Shown one piece after another: positions 1 through 6,919 of a DNA stretch of 34,531 nt. Positions within the stretch are counted from its first letter, which is position 1, and the number at the start of each line of letters is the position of its first letter. The DNA lies in assembly GCA_016649675.1 (NCBI GenBank), contig JAENXG010000001.1:1-34531 (forward strand), read 5' to 3'. This DNA comes from Methyloceanibacter sp. Its GTDB lineage: Bacteria > Pseudomonadota > Alphaproteobacteria > Rhizobiales > Methyloligellaceae. The notes beneath the pieces are model-generated. The model searched no databases. It had not been told where the DNA came from and saw only the letters and a program-made list of their open reading frames with translations. A program made the position numbers and the translations under genes.

Positions 1-114
1 ATCATCCCGCGCAAAGCGGGCGAGACGCTGAAGCCCCACGCCGGCCAAATGGTCGACCAGGCGGCGCTGGCCGCCACCGCGGAGAAGATCAGAAAGAGAC
101 TTGGAACTGGCTGA
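1..114 (+). CDS. HIT-family hydrolase, C-terminal fragment
   Basis: The first 37 codons form an open frame that enters from the left edge and ends at TGA 112-114. The visible residues begin IIPRKAGETLKPHAG and end in a basic helix (AEKIRKRLG). In histidine-triad (HIT) nucleotide hydrolases the catalytic HxHxH motif is followed directly by a V/I-I-P-R segment and then, in alphaproteobacterial members, by a K/R-AG-x-x-L-x-x-H stretch and a terminal helix. This tail fits that pattern. The histidine triad itself lies outside the window, so the call rests on the tail alone. It is transcribed towards the end of clpA (convergent), with palindromic repeats between the two genes. Confidence 0.55.
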   Translation: MIPRKAGETLKPHAGQMVDQAALAATAEKIRKRLGTG

Positions 115-126
115 GCCGCTTGCTCC

Positions 127-158
127 CCCTCTCCCCTGTGGGGCCTGTGGGGAGAGGG
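127..158. repeat. Palindromic element, CCCTCTCCCC stem
   Basis: CCCTCTCCCC (127-136) and GGGGAGAGGG (149-158) form a perfect 10-bp stem with a 12-nt loop, 13 bp after the HIT stop codon. The same core recurs at 279-301. Such CTCTCCCC/GGGGAGAG palindromes are scattered between genes in many alphaproteobacterial genomes. It could help end the HIT transcript, but there is no T-run. Confidence 0.55.
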
Positions 159-208
159 CTGTTCGCCATGATCTTGCGAGCGAATGCAAGCAAGTCATTC
201 GGCGAACA

Positions 209-257
209 GGGTGAGGGGGAACATAAGATAGGCGACAGGTCAGGCGACCCCTCACCC
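209..257. repeat. Inverted repeat GGGTGAGGGG / CCCCTCACCC
   Basis: GGGTGAGGGG (209-218) is repeated as its exact reverse complement at 248-257, 29 bp apart. Together with the stems at 127-158 and 279-301 it makes up a compound repeat that fills almost the whole gap between the HIT gene and clpA. GGGTGAGGGG commonly accompanies the CTCTCCCC palindrome in this class of intergenic repeat. Confidence 0.5.
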
Positions 258-278
258 GGCCCGCGCAAGCGCGCGCCG

Positions 279-301
279 ACCTCTCCCCGCTGGGGAGAGG
301 T
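279..301 (-). terminator. Hairpin downstream of clpA, possible terminator
   Basis: ACCTCTCCCC (279-288) pairs with GGGGAGAGGT (292-301) around a 3-nt loop, a perfect 10-bp stem lying 21 bp past the clpA stop codon (323-325). A second short palindrome, AGCTCT-C-AGAGCT (312-324), overlaps the stop codon itself. The stem is strong but no U-run follows on either strand, so a role in ending or protecting the clpA transcript is inferred only. Confidence 0.35.
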
Positions 302-322
302 GTAAGAGGCCAGCTCTCAGAG

Positions 323-2800
323 CTACTTAGAGCCGAGCGGCACCTTGGGCACCGGGCTGGCGCCGACGCTGCGCTGTCGCGCGCCCCGCGGCTTGCGCGG
401 GCCACGCTTGGCCCTTGGCTTCGCCGTTCCGGTCTTCGCCGCAGCTTTCACGCCGCCACCCTCAGGGCCGTCGTCCTCGGACTCGGTATCCTCGGGATCG
501 CGCGGCCGGACCGGCGTGTCGGGCTTCAGATATTCGAAGCCGAGCATCTTCTCGCCCGCCTTCTCCTCGACCAGCACGCGCACGATGCCGCCATCTCTCA
601 GCGCCCCGAACAGGATCTCCTCGGCGAGCGGCTTCTTGATGTGCTCCTGGATCACGCGCGACAGCGGCCGGGCGCCGAACTTGTCATCATAGCCCCGCTC
701 GGCGAGCCATTCGTTGGCCTCAGGCGTGAGCTCGATGGTGATGTTGCGGTCGCTGAGCTGCGCCTCGAGCTGGAACACGAATTTCTCCACCACCTTGGAG
801 ATGATCTCGGGCGTGAGGCTGGCGAATGGGATGATGGCGTCGAGCCGGTTGCGGAACTCCGGCGAGAACAGGCGGTTGATCGCCTCCTCGTCGTCGCCTT
901 CGCGCTTGGAGCGGTTGAAGCCGATGGCGGCCTTGGCGAGGTCGCTCGCCCCGGCATTGGTGGTCATGATGAGGATCACGTTCTGGAAGTCGACCCGCTT
1001 GCCGTTATGGTCGGTGAGCTTGCCGTGGTCCATGACCTGCAACAGGATGTTGAACAGGTCCGGATGCGCCTTCTCGATCTCGTCCAGCAGAAGCACCGAG
1101 TGCGGATGCTGGTCGATGCCGTCGGTCAAGAGCCCGCCCTGGTCGAAGCCGACATAGCCGGGCGGCGCGCCGATCAGCCGCGACACGGTGTGCCGCTCCA
1201 TATATTCGCTCATGTCGAAGCGCAGCAGCTCGACCCCGAGCAGCAGTGCGAGCTGCTTCGCGACCTCGGTCTTGCCGACGCCGGTGGGGCCGGAGAACAT
1301 GTAGCTGCCGATCGGCTTGCCGGGCTCGCGCAAGCCCGCGCGGGAGAGCTTGATCGCCGCGGCAAGCGCCTCGATAGCCTTGTCCTGGCCGAACACCACG
1401 CGCTTCAAATCCTGGTCGATGGCGCGTAGCACCTCGGCGTCGGACTTCGACACCGTCTTCGGCGGGATGCGCGCCATGGTGGCGATGGCGGACTCCACCT
1501 CCTTGACGCCGATGGTCTTCCGCCGCAGCCGCTCGGGCAGCAGCATCTGCGAGGCGCCGGTCTCGTCGATCACGTCGATCGCCTTGTCCGGCAGCTTCCG
1601 GTCGTGGATGTATTTGGCCGACAGCTCGACCGCCGACTTGATCGCCTGGCTCGTGTAGCGGACGCGGTGGAAGTCCTCGAAATAGGGCTTCAGGCCCTTC
1701 AGGATCTCGATCGCGTCCGGCACGCTCGGCTCGTTCACGTCGATCTTCTGGAACCTGCGGACGAGCGCCCGGTCCTTCTCGAAGTGCTGGCGGTATTCCT
1801 TATAGGTGGTCGAGCCGATGCAGCGGAGCGTGCCCGACTGGAGCGCGGGCTTCAGCAGGTTGGAGGCATCCATGGCCCCGCCCGAGGTGGCGCCCGCCCC
1901 GATCACCGTGTGGATCTCGTCGATGAACATGATGGCGCCGGGATAGGCCTCGATCTCGCGCATCACCGCTTTCAGCCGCTCCTCGAAATCGCCGCGATAG
2001 CGGGTGCCGGCGAGCAGCGCGCCCATGTCGAGCTGGAAGATGGTCGAATCGGCGAGAACGTCCGGCACGTCGCCCATGACGATGCGGCGCGCCAGCCCCT
2101 CGGCGATGGCCGTCTTGCCGACGCCGGGGTCGCCCACGAAGAGCGGGTTGTTCTTCTGGCGGCGGCAGAGCACCTGGATGGTGCGCTGAATCTCTGGCCC
2201 GCGGCCGATCAGGGGATCGATGCGGCCGGCGCGCGCCTTCTGATTGAGGTTGACGCAGTAGGTCTCAAGCGCGTCGCCGCCGCGCTTCTTCTCGTCGCCG
2301 CCCTCGACCGTCGCTGCGTCCTCGTCGACACCGCGCACGGCGCGCGGCTCCGACATGCCGGCCCGCTTGGCGATGCCGTGGCTGATATAGTTGACCGCGT
2401 CGAAGCGGGTCATGTGCTGCTCTTGCAGGAAGAAGGCGGCATGGCTCTCCCGCTCGGCGAAGATGGCGACGAGCACGTTGGCCCCCGTCACCTCCTCGCG
2501 GCCGGAGGACTGCACATGCGCCACGGCGCGGTGGATGACGCGCTGGAAGCCTGCCGTCGGCTGGGCGTCGCCATGGGTGTCGAGCACGAGCCCGGACAGC
2601 TCGTTGTCGATATAGGCGGTGAGCTTGTCGCGCAGAACGTCGATGTCGACGTCGCAGGCGCGCAGCACTGCCGCCGCGTCACGGTCGTCGATCAGCGACA
2701 GGAGCAGATGCTCCAACGTCGCATATTCGTGGCTGCGCTCATTGGCATATTGCAGAGCGCGCCGGAGAGCCTGCTCGAGACTGGTCGAAAACGAAGCCAC
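323..2800 (-). CDS. clpA: ATP-dependent Clp protease ATP-binding subunit ClpA
   Basis: ClpA is the AAA+ unfoldase that feeds substrates into the ClpP peptidase; ClpS hands it N-degron proteins. The 825-residue product has the N-terminal double Clp repeat (about residues 1-145), a first AAA+ module with Walker A GDPGVGKT (about 221-228) and Walker B FIDEIH, and a second with GPTGVGKT (about 504-511) and LLLDEIEK, then the D2 small domain. After about residue 750 comes an Ala/Lys/Arg/Pro-rich tail ending VPKVPLGSK, longer than in E. coli ClpA (758 aa) but of a kind seen in Rhizobiales. Translation starts at GTG 2800, with GAGGAC about 5 bases upstream. The clpS stop is only 8 bp away, so the two genes form one operon. 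Confidence 0.97.
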   Translation of the reverse strand: MASFSTSLEQALRRALQYANERSHEYATLEHLLLSLIDDRDAAAVLRACDVDIDVLRDKLTAYIDNELSGLVLDTHGDAQPTAGFQRVIHRAVAHVQSSGREEVTGANVLVAIFAERESHAAFFLQEQHMTRFDAVNYISHGIAKRAGMSEPRAVRGVDEDAATVEGGDEKKRGGDALETYCVNLNQKARAGRIDPLIGRGPEIQRTIQVLCRRQKNNPLFVGDPGVGKTAIAEGLARRIVMGDVPDVLADSTIFQLDMGALLAGTRYRGDFEERLKAVMREIEAYPGAIMFIDEIHTVIGAGATSGGAMDASNLLKPALQSGTLRCIGSTTYKEYRQHFEKDRALVRRFQKIDVNEPSVPDAIEILKGLKPYFEDFHRVRYTSQAIKSAVELSAKYIHDRKLPDKAIDVIDETGASQMLLPERLRRKTIGVKEVESAIATMARIPPKTVSKSDAEVLRAIDQDLKRVVFGQDKAIEALAAAIKLSRAGLREPGKPIGSYMFSGPTGVGKTEVAKQLALLLGVELLRFDMSEYMERHTVSRLIGAPPGYVGFDQGGLLTDGIDQHPHSVLLLDEIEKAHPDLFNILLQVMDHGKLTDHNGKRVDFQNVILIMTTNAGASDLAKAAIGFNRSKREGDDEEAINRLFSPEFRNRLDAIIPFASLTPEIISKVVEKFVFQLEAQLSDRNITIELTPEANEWLAERGYDDKFGARPLSRVIQEHIKKPLAEEILFGALRDGGIVRVLVEEKAGEKMLGFEYLKPDTPVRPRDPEDTESEDDGPEGGGVKAAAKTGTAKPRAKRGPRKPRGARQRSVGASPVPKVPLGSK

Positions 2801-2808
2801 TTAAGTCC

Positions 2809-3138
2809 TCACTCTTTCTCCATCGTGCATTGCAGCGGATGCTCGTGCTGACGGGCGAAGCTCGTCACCTGAGCTACCTTAGTCTCAGCGACCTCGTAAG
2901 TGTAGACCCCACAGATGCCGACGCCCTTCTCATGGACGTGCAGCATGATTCGGGTCGCTTCCTCCGGCGGCTTGTTGAAGAACCGCTCCAGCACGTACAC
3001 GACGAAGTCCATCGGCGTGTAGTCGTCGTTGAGGAGCAGCACCTTGTAGAGGCTCGGCCGCTTGGTCTTCGGCCGCGTCTTGGTGATGATATGGGTGCCG
3101 GTGTCATCGCCCCGGCGAGGATCGCCGTTCCGCGCCAT
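2809..3138 (-). CDS. clpS: ATP-dependent Clp protease adaptor ClpS
   Basis: ClpS binds proteins with destabilising N-terminal residues and delivers them to ClpA. The 109-residue protein has a disordered charged N-terminus (about 25 residues) and then the folded ClpS core: YKVLLLNDDYTPMDFVVYVL supplies the conserved NDD(Y/F)TPM loop of the N-degron pocket, and MLHVHEKGVGICGVYTYEVA the ClpA-binding helix and following strand. The start is ATG 3136-3138. It is the first gene of the clpS-clpA operon; a promoter and a leader hairpin can be read upstream (3182-3244). Confidence 0.97.
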   Translation of the reverse strand: MARNGDPRRGDDTGTHIITKTRPKTKRPSLYKVLLLNDDYTPMDFVVYVLERFFNKPPEEATRIMLHVHEKGVGICGVYTYEVAETKVAQVTSFARQHEHPLQCTMEKE

Positions 3139-3181
3139 CGTCAGCCTCTATGTGGCGTGTCGTTTTGCATCTGCCAAGGGC

Positions 3182-3197
3182 GCGAGCTTTTGCTCGC
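3182..3197 (-). promoter_or_regulatory. Hairpin in the clpS 5' leader
   Basis: GCGAGC (3182-3187), a 4-nt loop and GCTCGC (3192-3197) form a perfect 6-bp stem. It lies about 10-15 nt inside the transcript expected from the promoter at 3215-3244 and about 45 nt before the clpS start codon. It could protect the 5' end of the mRNA; no function is proven. Confidence 0.35.
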
Positions 3198-3214
3198 TTC
3201 CAACATCCTGGTCC

Positions 3215-3244
3215 ATTCTAGCGGCACCGCGCAAGCTATCGCAA
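3215..3244 (-). promoter_or_regulatory. Predicted sigma-70 type promoter of clpS-clpA
   Basis: Read on the minus strand, TTGCGA (3244-3239) and TAGAAT (3220-3215) are separated by 18 bp. The -10 box matches the consensus at five of six positions and the -35 box at four of six. The predicted start near 3208 gives a leader of about 70 nt. This is a match by eye and is unverified. Confidence 0.45.
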
Positions 3245-3298
3245 ACCGCGCTCTCCGCTTCTCCATACCATAGTGCGAGTTGGCGGCATGAAAACGGC

Positions 3299-3334
3299 AA
3301 AAAAAAAGACCCAGGTGCGACCCCGGGTCTTTTT
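3299..3334 (-). terminator. Rho-independent terminator of the phasin gene
   Basis: GACCC (3308-3312) pairs with GGGTC (3325-3329), with a further GG/CC pair inside after one mismatch. The stem is flanked by nine A residues (3299-3307) and five T residues (3330-3334). On the minus strand it becomes a GC-rich stem followed by a run of nine U, placed 36-66 bp past the phasin stop: a textbook intrinsic terminator. The T-run on the plus strand is shorter, so any effect in that direction is weaker. Confidence 0.85.
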
Positions 3335-3364
3335 CAATGGGAAAGGTGGAGTCTGGCAGTCGCG

Positions 3365-3697
3365 TTAGGCGACCTTCTTGGCCAGGGCAGCCTCGACCGG
3401 CTTATAAGCGTCCTTGGCCAGGCCGACATACATCTCGCCAAGCTTGGACATCTCGGCGATGTAGGTGTCGTAGGCCTTCTTGGCATACTGGGATTGAACC
3501 TCGATGGCCTGCTCGATCGACTTGGCGCCGGCCAGCTGTTCGAAGGCACGGGTCGAATCCTCGAACGCCTTCTTGGAATAATCGGTGACCTCGGCGGCAA
3601 TGGCCTGGAAGCCCTTGTTGACTTCTCCGAATGAACGCACGGCCGCATCAAAGCCGTCTTTACCTACCTTCTGGAACTCTTCGAAACCTTTGAGCAT
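3365..3697 (-). CDS. Phasin family protein (polyhydroxyalkanoate granule-associated)
   Basis: Phasins coat intracellular polyhydroxyalkanoate granules. The 110-residue product starts MLKGFEEFQKVGKDGFDAAV, is almost wholly helical and amphipathic, and carries the Phasin_2 pattern: VNKGFQAIAAEVTDYSKKAF, an SIEQAIEVQSQYAKKAYD core and a closing MYVGLAKDAYKPVE segment. The frame is open further upstream to 3766, but ATG 3697 is preferred because AGAGGG lies 7 bases before it and the homology starts there. The gene stands alone, with its own promoter (3748-3776) and terminator (3299-3334). A phasin implies PHA storage, although no PHA synthase is present in the window. Confidence 0.92.
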   Translation of the reverse strand: MLKGFEEFQKVGKDGFDAAVRSFGEVNKGFQAIAAEVTDYSKKAFEDSTRAFEQLAGAKSIEQAIEVQSQYAKKAYDTYIAEMSKLGEMYVGLAKDAYKPVEAALAKKVA

Positions 3698-3747
3698 GGG
3701 GAGCCCTCTTCTGAACCGGGTTGCACGATTGCTGCGAACGCGAACGC

Positions 3748-3776
3748 ATATATATGCGTCGCACAATAAACGTCAA
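3748..3776 (-). promoter_or_regulatory. Predicted phasin promoter
   Basis: On the minus strand TTGACG (3776-3771) is followed after 16 bp by TATATA (3754-3749), within an ATATATAT run that allows spacings of 16-18. This is the closest match to a sigma-70 promoter noticed in the window and implies a leader of about 45 nt for the phasin mRNA. A TGC-N3-GCA dyad (3755-3763) lies in the spacer. Confidence 0.6.
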
Positions 3777-3796
3777 CACAAATTTTTTGCACTGCA
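3755..3796 (-). promoter_or_regulatory. Two TGC-N3-GCA dyads, candidate PhaR operator sites
   Basis: TGCGTCGCA (3755-3763) and TGCACTGCA (3788-3796) share the form TGC-N3-GCA and are 33 bp apart centre to centre, about three helical turns. One sits between the -35 and -10 boxes, the other just upstream of -35. PhaR-type repressors of alphaproteobacterial phasin genes are reported to bind TGC/GCA dyads in phasin promoters and to release on binding PHA. The link to PhaR here is inference; no phaR gene is in the window. Confidence 0.4.
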
Positions 3797-3978
3797 CAAT
3801 AGATTGAAACACCCTCCCTTAATGCTTTGGCAATAGACGGATTTTAGCCTCATTCCCCACTCATTTGGAGTCCGCGCAAAACCGCGGGATCAGCGGGCTT
3901 CGGGGGTGGCGGCACGGCGAGTGCACGCGCAAGGGAAGGTTCGTCAAACGGGGGAAGGCCACGGCCTTCTTGGGGACG

Positions 3979-5346
3979 GTGGGAATTATCAAGCGTAATC
4001 GTTCGGCGTTGTTGGCTCGTGGCGGGCGCCTCTTGCTTGCGCTTCTGCTCATTATCGCGCCAGCGACGGCCCCTCTGAGCGAGGCTCTCGCCAAGAGCCG
4101 ATCGAGGTCAAGCGCGCCAGCGGTCGCGGCGGCCATCGTCGTCGACATGAACACCGGCTATATCCTCTATTCGCAAGCGCCCGACACGCCGCGCTATCCC
4201 GCCTCGCTCACCAAGATGATGACCCTCTACGTGCTGTTCGGCTATTTGCGAGCCGGCAAGGTGACCGTGAGCTCGGACCTCGTAGTGACACCGCACGCCG
4301 CAAGCCAAGCGCCTACCAAGCTCGGCCTGAAGCCGGGTGCGACAATCGAGACCGACGATGCCATCAAGGCGCTGGTCACCCAGTCCGCCAACGACGCCGC
4401 CGTCACCATCGCCGAGAACCTTGCCGGCACCGAGGAGAACTTCGCCCGCGTGATGACGGAGACAGCCAGGGCCATCGGCATGTCCGGCACGACCTTCCGC
4501 AATGCCTCGGGCCTTCCGGACGACGAGCAGGTCACCACGGCGCGGGACATGGCGCTTCTCGCGACGCATCTGATCCTCGACTACCCGGAATATTACGGGG
4601 TCTTCGAGACCCGCTATTTCACCTTTGCCGGTCGCAAGTACCGCAACCACAACCATCTGCTGTTCGGCTACAAGGGCACCGACGGGATTAAGACCGGCTA
4701 TACGCGGGCGAGCGGCTTCAATCTCACGGCCTCGGTGCACCGCGACAACAAGCATCTCGTGGCCGTGGTACTTGGCGGCAGGACGGGCAGCCAGCGCGAT
4801 GCCGCCATGCGCGCCCTTCTCGACAAGCACTTCGCTGAGGCCTCGGATACGAAGCCTTCCGTCAAGCAGCTCGTCGCCACGCTCGCGCCCCCTCCCACCC
4901 CGCCTCCCCCGAAGAAGCCAGTCTTTGCGCTTGCCTCCGCAACGCCAATGGCGGCGGTGCCTACCACCACCACTCAGGATACGACCGATGAGGAAGGCGA
5001 CATCGGCGAGCCGGCCGAGCCTGTCGAAGCGAGCGCTCCCGTAACCGAGCCCGCGGCCGCGCCTACGCCCAATACGGCGAAAGAGCCTTCCCGCTACGCC
5101 GGCGCCTTCCACGTGCAGGTGGGCGCCTTCATGTCGGAGGCCGAGGCCGAGAACCGGCTCGGCATGGTGCAGCAGCGTGCCACCGATCTGCTCGACGGGC
5201 ACCTGCCGTTCACCGCGTCCTTCATGAAGGGCGACGCCGAGTGGTACCGGGCGCGGTTTGCGGGCTTTTCCAAGGAGGGCGCCCAGGCAGCCTGCGCCGC
5301 GTTGAAAAAGATGTCGCTCGAATGCGCGGTGATGAGCTCCGAATAG
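3979..5346 (+). CDS. D-alanyl-D-alanine carboxypeptidase (PBP5/6 type) with C-terminal SPOR domain
   Basis: This periplasmic serine peptidase trims the terminal D-Ala of peptidoglycan pentapeptides. The S11 peptidase motifs are all present: SLTK (nucleophile Ser and Lys), SAN and KTGYT. A Pro-rich linker (PPPTPPPPKK and following) leads to a SPOR domain over the last 75 or so residues (FHVQVGAFMSEAEAENRLG), which binds denuded septal glycan. A signal sequence (RLLLALLLIIAPATA, ending SEALA) precedes the mature domain. The start is uncertain: no ATG precedes the signal peptide. GTG 3979 (455 aa) is chosen; TTG 3970 or TTG 3865 would be longer, and neither has a clear ribosome site. It is divergent from the phasin gene and convergent with the DnaJ-domain gene. 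Confidence 0.93.
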   Translation: MGIIKRNRSALLARGGRLLLALLLIIAPATAPLSEALAKSRSRSSAPAVAAAIVVDMNTGYILYSQAPDTPRYPASLTKMMTLYVLFGYLRAGKVTVSSDLVVTPHAASQAPTKLGLKPGATIETDDAIKALVTQSANDAAVTIAENLAGTEENFARVMTETARAIGMSGTTFRNASGLPDDEQVTTARDMALLATHLILDYPEYYGVFETRYFTFAGRKYRNHNHLLFGYKGTDGIKTGYTRASGFNLTASVHRDNKHLVAVVLGGRTGSQRDAAMRALLDKHFAEASDTKPSVKQLVATLAPPPTPPPPKKPVFALASATPMAAVPTTTTQDTTDEEGDIGEPAEPVEASAPVTEPAAAPTPNTAKEPSRYAGAFHVQVGAFMSEAEAENRLGMVQQRATDLLDGHLPFTASFMKGDAEWYRARFAGFSKEGAQAACAALKKMSLECAVMSSE

Positions 5347-5373
5347 GGCTAGCCAAGCGTGAGGCCGCTCGGC

Positions 5374-6096
5374 TCATCGGCGGCCGATCAGGACCTCCTT
5401 GGCCTCGTTGATCCGCGCTGCCAGATAGGTCGATCCGCCCTGATCGGGGTGCATCTTCATCATCAGCCTTCGATGGGCCTGCCTGATGTCCTCCTCGCTT
5501 GCGGTCTTTTCGATCCCGAGCACGGCATAGGCTTCCTCGGCGCTCATGCGGCTGCTTCCGCCGCGCCCACGCCCCTGGGCCCCCGCCTTCTCCTTCTGCG
5601 CTTCCCCCTGGTCGCGCCATCCCGGCAGCCGCCAATCGAGATAGGCCTCGATCAGCGCGGCCTCATGGGCGCCCGCGGCATGAAGCTCGTGGAGCAGGTC
5701 CATCACCTCTCCGTCGCTGAGCGAGGATAAAGCGCGTCCGGCAAATCGCCCGGTCAGGCATCGTCCGTCCATGCGCCCGCTATCGTGGTCGAGCTCCATC
5801 TCGAGCCTGTCGGTTTTCACTTTCGACGCCTGCCCGGGTGATTTTTGCGCCGACCCGAAGGGGCCGCCAAAGCCGAACCCGCCTCCTCTGCCGATCAGCG
5901 CGAGGCCGAACACGGCAAGCGGGATGGCCAAGGGGAGCGCACCCCGGGTTATGAGGAAGGCGGCAATGGCGAGGACCACGACGCCGGCTGCCTTGCGAAT
6001 GCCGCCGGCAAGCTTGCGCGGATCGACCGCCGCAAGCATCCGCCCCGCGAAGATGAGAAGAAGGAGGAGCGCGCAACCGGCAAGAAAATAGACCAT
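5374..6096 (-). CDS. Membrane-anchored DnaJ-domain protein
   Basis: The 240-residue protein has an N-terminal membrane helix (VYFLAGCALLLLLIFAG), a second hydrophobic stretch (VVVLAIAAFLITRGALPLAI, about 39-58, running on to about 70), a Gly/Phe-rich segment (GRGGGFGFGGPFG), a middle region and a C-terminal J domain (about 185-240) with the HPD tripeptide in MKMHPDQGG (about 213-221), which stimulates Hsp70 ATPase. The layout, with membrane helix first and J domain last, resembles the TIM14/Pam18-like proteins common in alphaproteobacteria, so a membrane-tethered DnaK co-chaperone is likely; its client is unknown. The VWA gene upstream ends 12 bp before this start, so the two are probably co-transcribed. 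Confidence 0.85.
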   Translation of the reverse strand: MVYFLAGCALLLLLIFAGRMLAAVDPRKLAGGIRKAAGVVVLAIAAFLITRGALPLAIPLAVFGLALIGRGGGFGFGGPFGSAQKSPGQASKVKTDRLEMELDHDSGRMDGRCLTGRFAGRALSSLSDGEVMDLLHELHAAGAHEAALIEAYLDWRLPGWRDQGEAQKEKAGAQGRGRGGSSRMSAEEAYAVLGIEKTASEEDIRQAHRRLMMKMHPDQGGSTYLAARINEAKEVLIGRR

Positions 6097-6108
6097 CGGG
6101 CCGAGCCG

Positions 6109-6837
6109 TCAGCCGAGCTGCTCGAGCAGACGGATCGCCGCACTGCTCCGCGTCTCGTCGCCGAAATCCTGCAACGCCTTGCGACCGCCGGTGGCATAGA
6201 CCGCGACCGCGGTCAGGAGCTCACGGAGCTGGCGGGCCGAGCCCGCGTCGAACGGGCAATAGGCCCCGCGCGAGAGCCGCGCGATCTCTCTGAAGGCGCG
6301 CTCGGCCTTGGGCTCGCGGCCCTCCTGGAAGACGAATACCGGCACCCCGATCAGACCAAGCTCGCCCGCGAGCTGGCTCAGTCGGTCGACCTCCTCCTCC
6401 ATGCAATCGCCAACATAGATGAGCGCATTGACCTTGGATGTCTCGCTCTCGCGGCGGGCGTGGGCGAGGACCTTGCCGATCTGCGTGTAGCCGCCGGCGC
6501 AGGAGACCTGGCGCATGAGCCGCGCCAGAGCATCGGGGTCGCCCACCCATTTGCTGGCCTGGCACTCGCCAAGCCCCCGAAAATAGACGAGCTGCACATC
6601 GAGACCGCCGACCGCCTTGACGGCGTTGAACATGTCGGCCTGGAGCTCGAGCGCGAGGTCCCAGGAGGGCTGCCGGCTCATGGTGGCATCCATGGCGAAG
6701 ATGAGCCGCCCACGGCCTAAGCCCTGAGGCCGCAGCCCCTTCACCTGTTTGAGGAAGGCGTCGACCTCTGAGCGCGACGAGCGCGGTTTCGCGACTTCGC
6801 CCTTCTCGGTCTTCGCCGGGGCTTTCGGCTGAGCCAT
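6109..6837 (-). CDS. VWA-domain protein of unknown function
   Basis: The 242-residue protein has a basic, Pro/Lys-rich first 35 residues, then a von Willebrand A fold starting at RLIFAMDATMSRQPSWD. The metal-site motif is D50-A-T52-M-S54, that is DxTxS in place of the usual DxSxS. Further on, YTQIGKVLAHAR supplies the second-loop Thr and LIYVGDCMEEE an acidic third loop. No signal peptide is seen, so it is probably cytoplasmic. It precedes the DnaJ-domain gene by 12 bp in the same orientation, which suggests a shared function such as complex assembly or proteostasis. Alphaproteobacterial homologues are annotated simply as VWA domain-containing. Confidence 0.8.
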   Translation of the reverse strand: MAQPKAPAKTEKGEVAKPRSSRSEVDAFLKQVKGLRPQGLGRGRLIFAMDATMSRQPSWDLALELQADMFNAVKAVGGLDVQLVYFRGLGECQASKWVGDPDALARLMRQVSCAGGYTQIGKVLAHARRESETSKVNALIYVGDCMEEEVDRLSQLAGELGLIGVPVFVFQEGREPKAERAFREIARLSRGAYCPFDAGSARQLRELLTAVAVYATGGRKALQDFGDETRSSAAIRLLEQLG

Positions 6838-6919
6838 TGCTCTCTCAACTCCGGGCCAAGCGTATCTGCCGAGCTATAGATGGACCCTTGCGGCCCCGCG
6901 GACAATGCTTGAGGCCGCC

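Noticed and set aside
1604..2851. 415-codon plus-strand open frame
   Set aside because: Antisense to clpA and rich in Arg, Ala, Asp and Leu, typical of a shadow frame. No ribosome site or motif.
4108..5202. 364-codon minus-strand open frame
   Set aside because: Antisense to the carboxypeptidase, whose SxxK, SAN and KTG motifs are intact.
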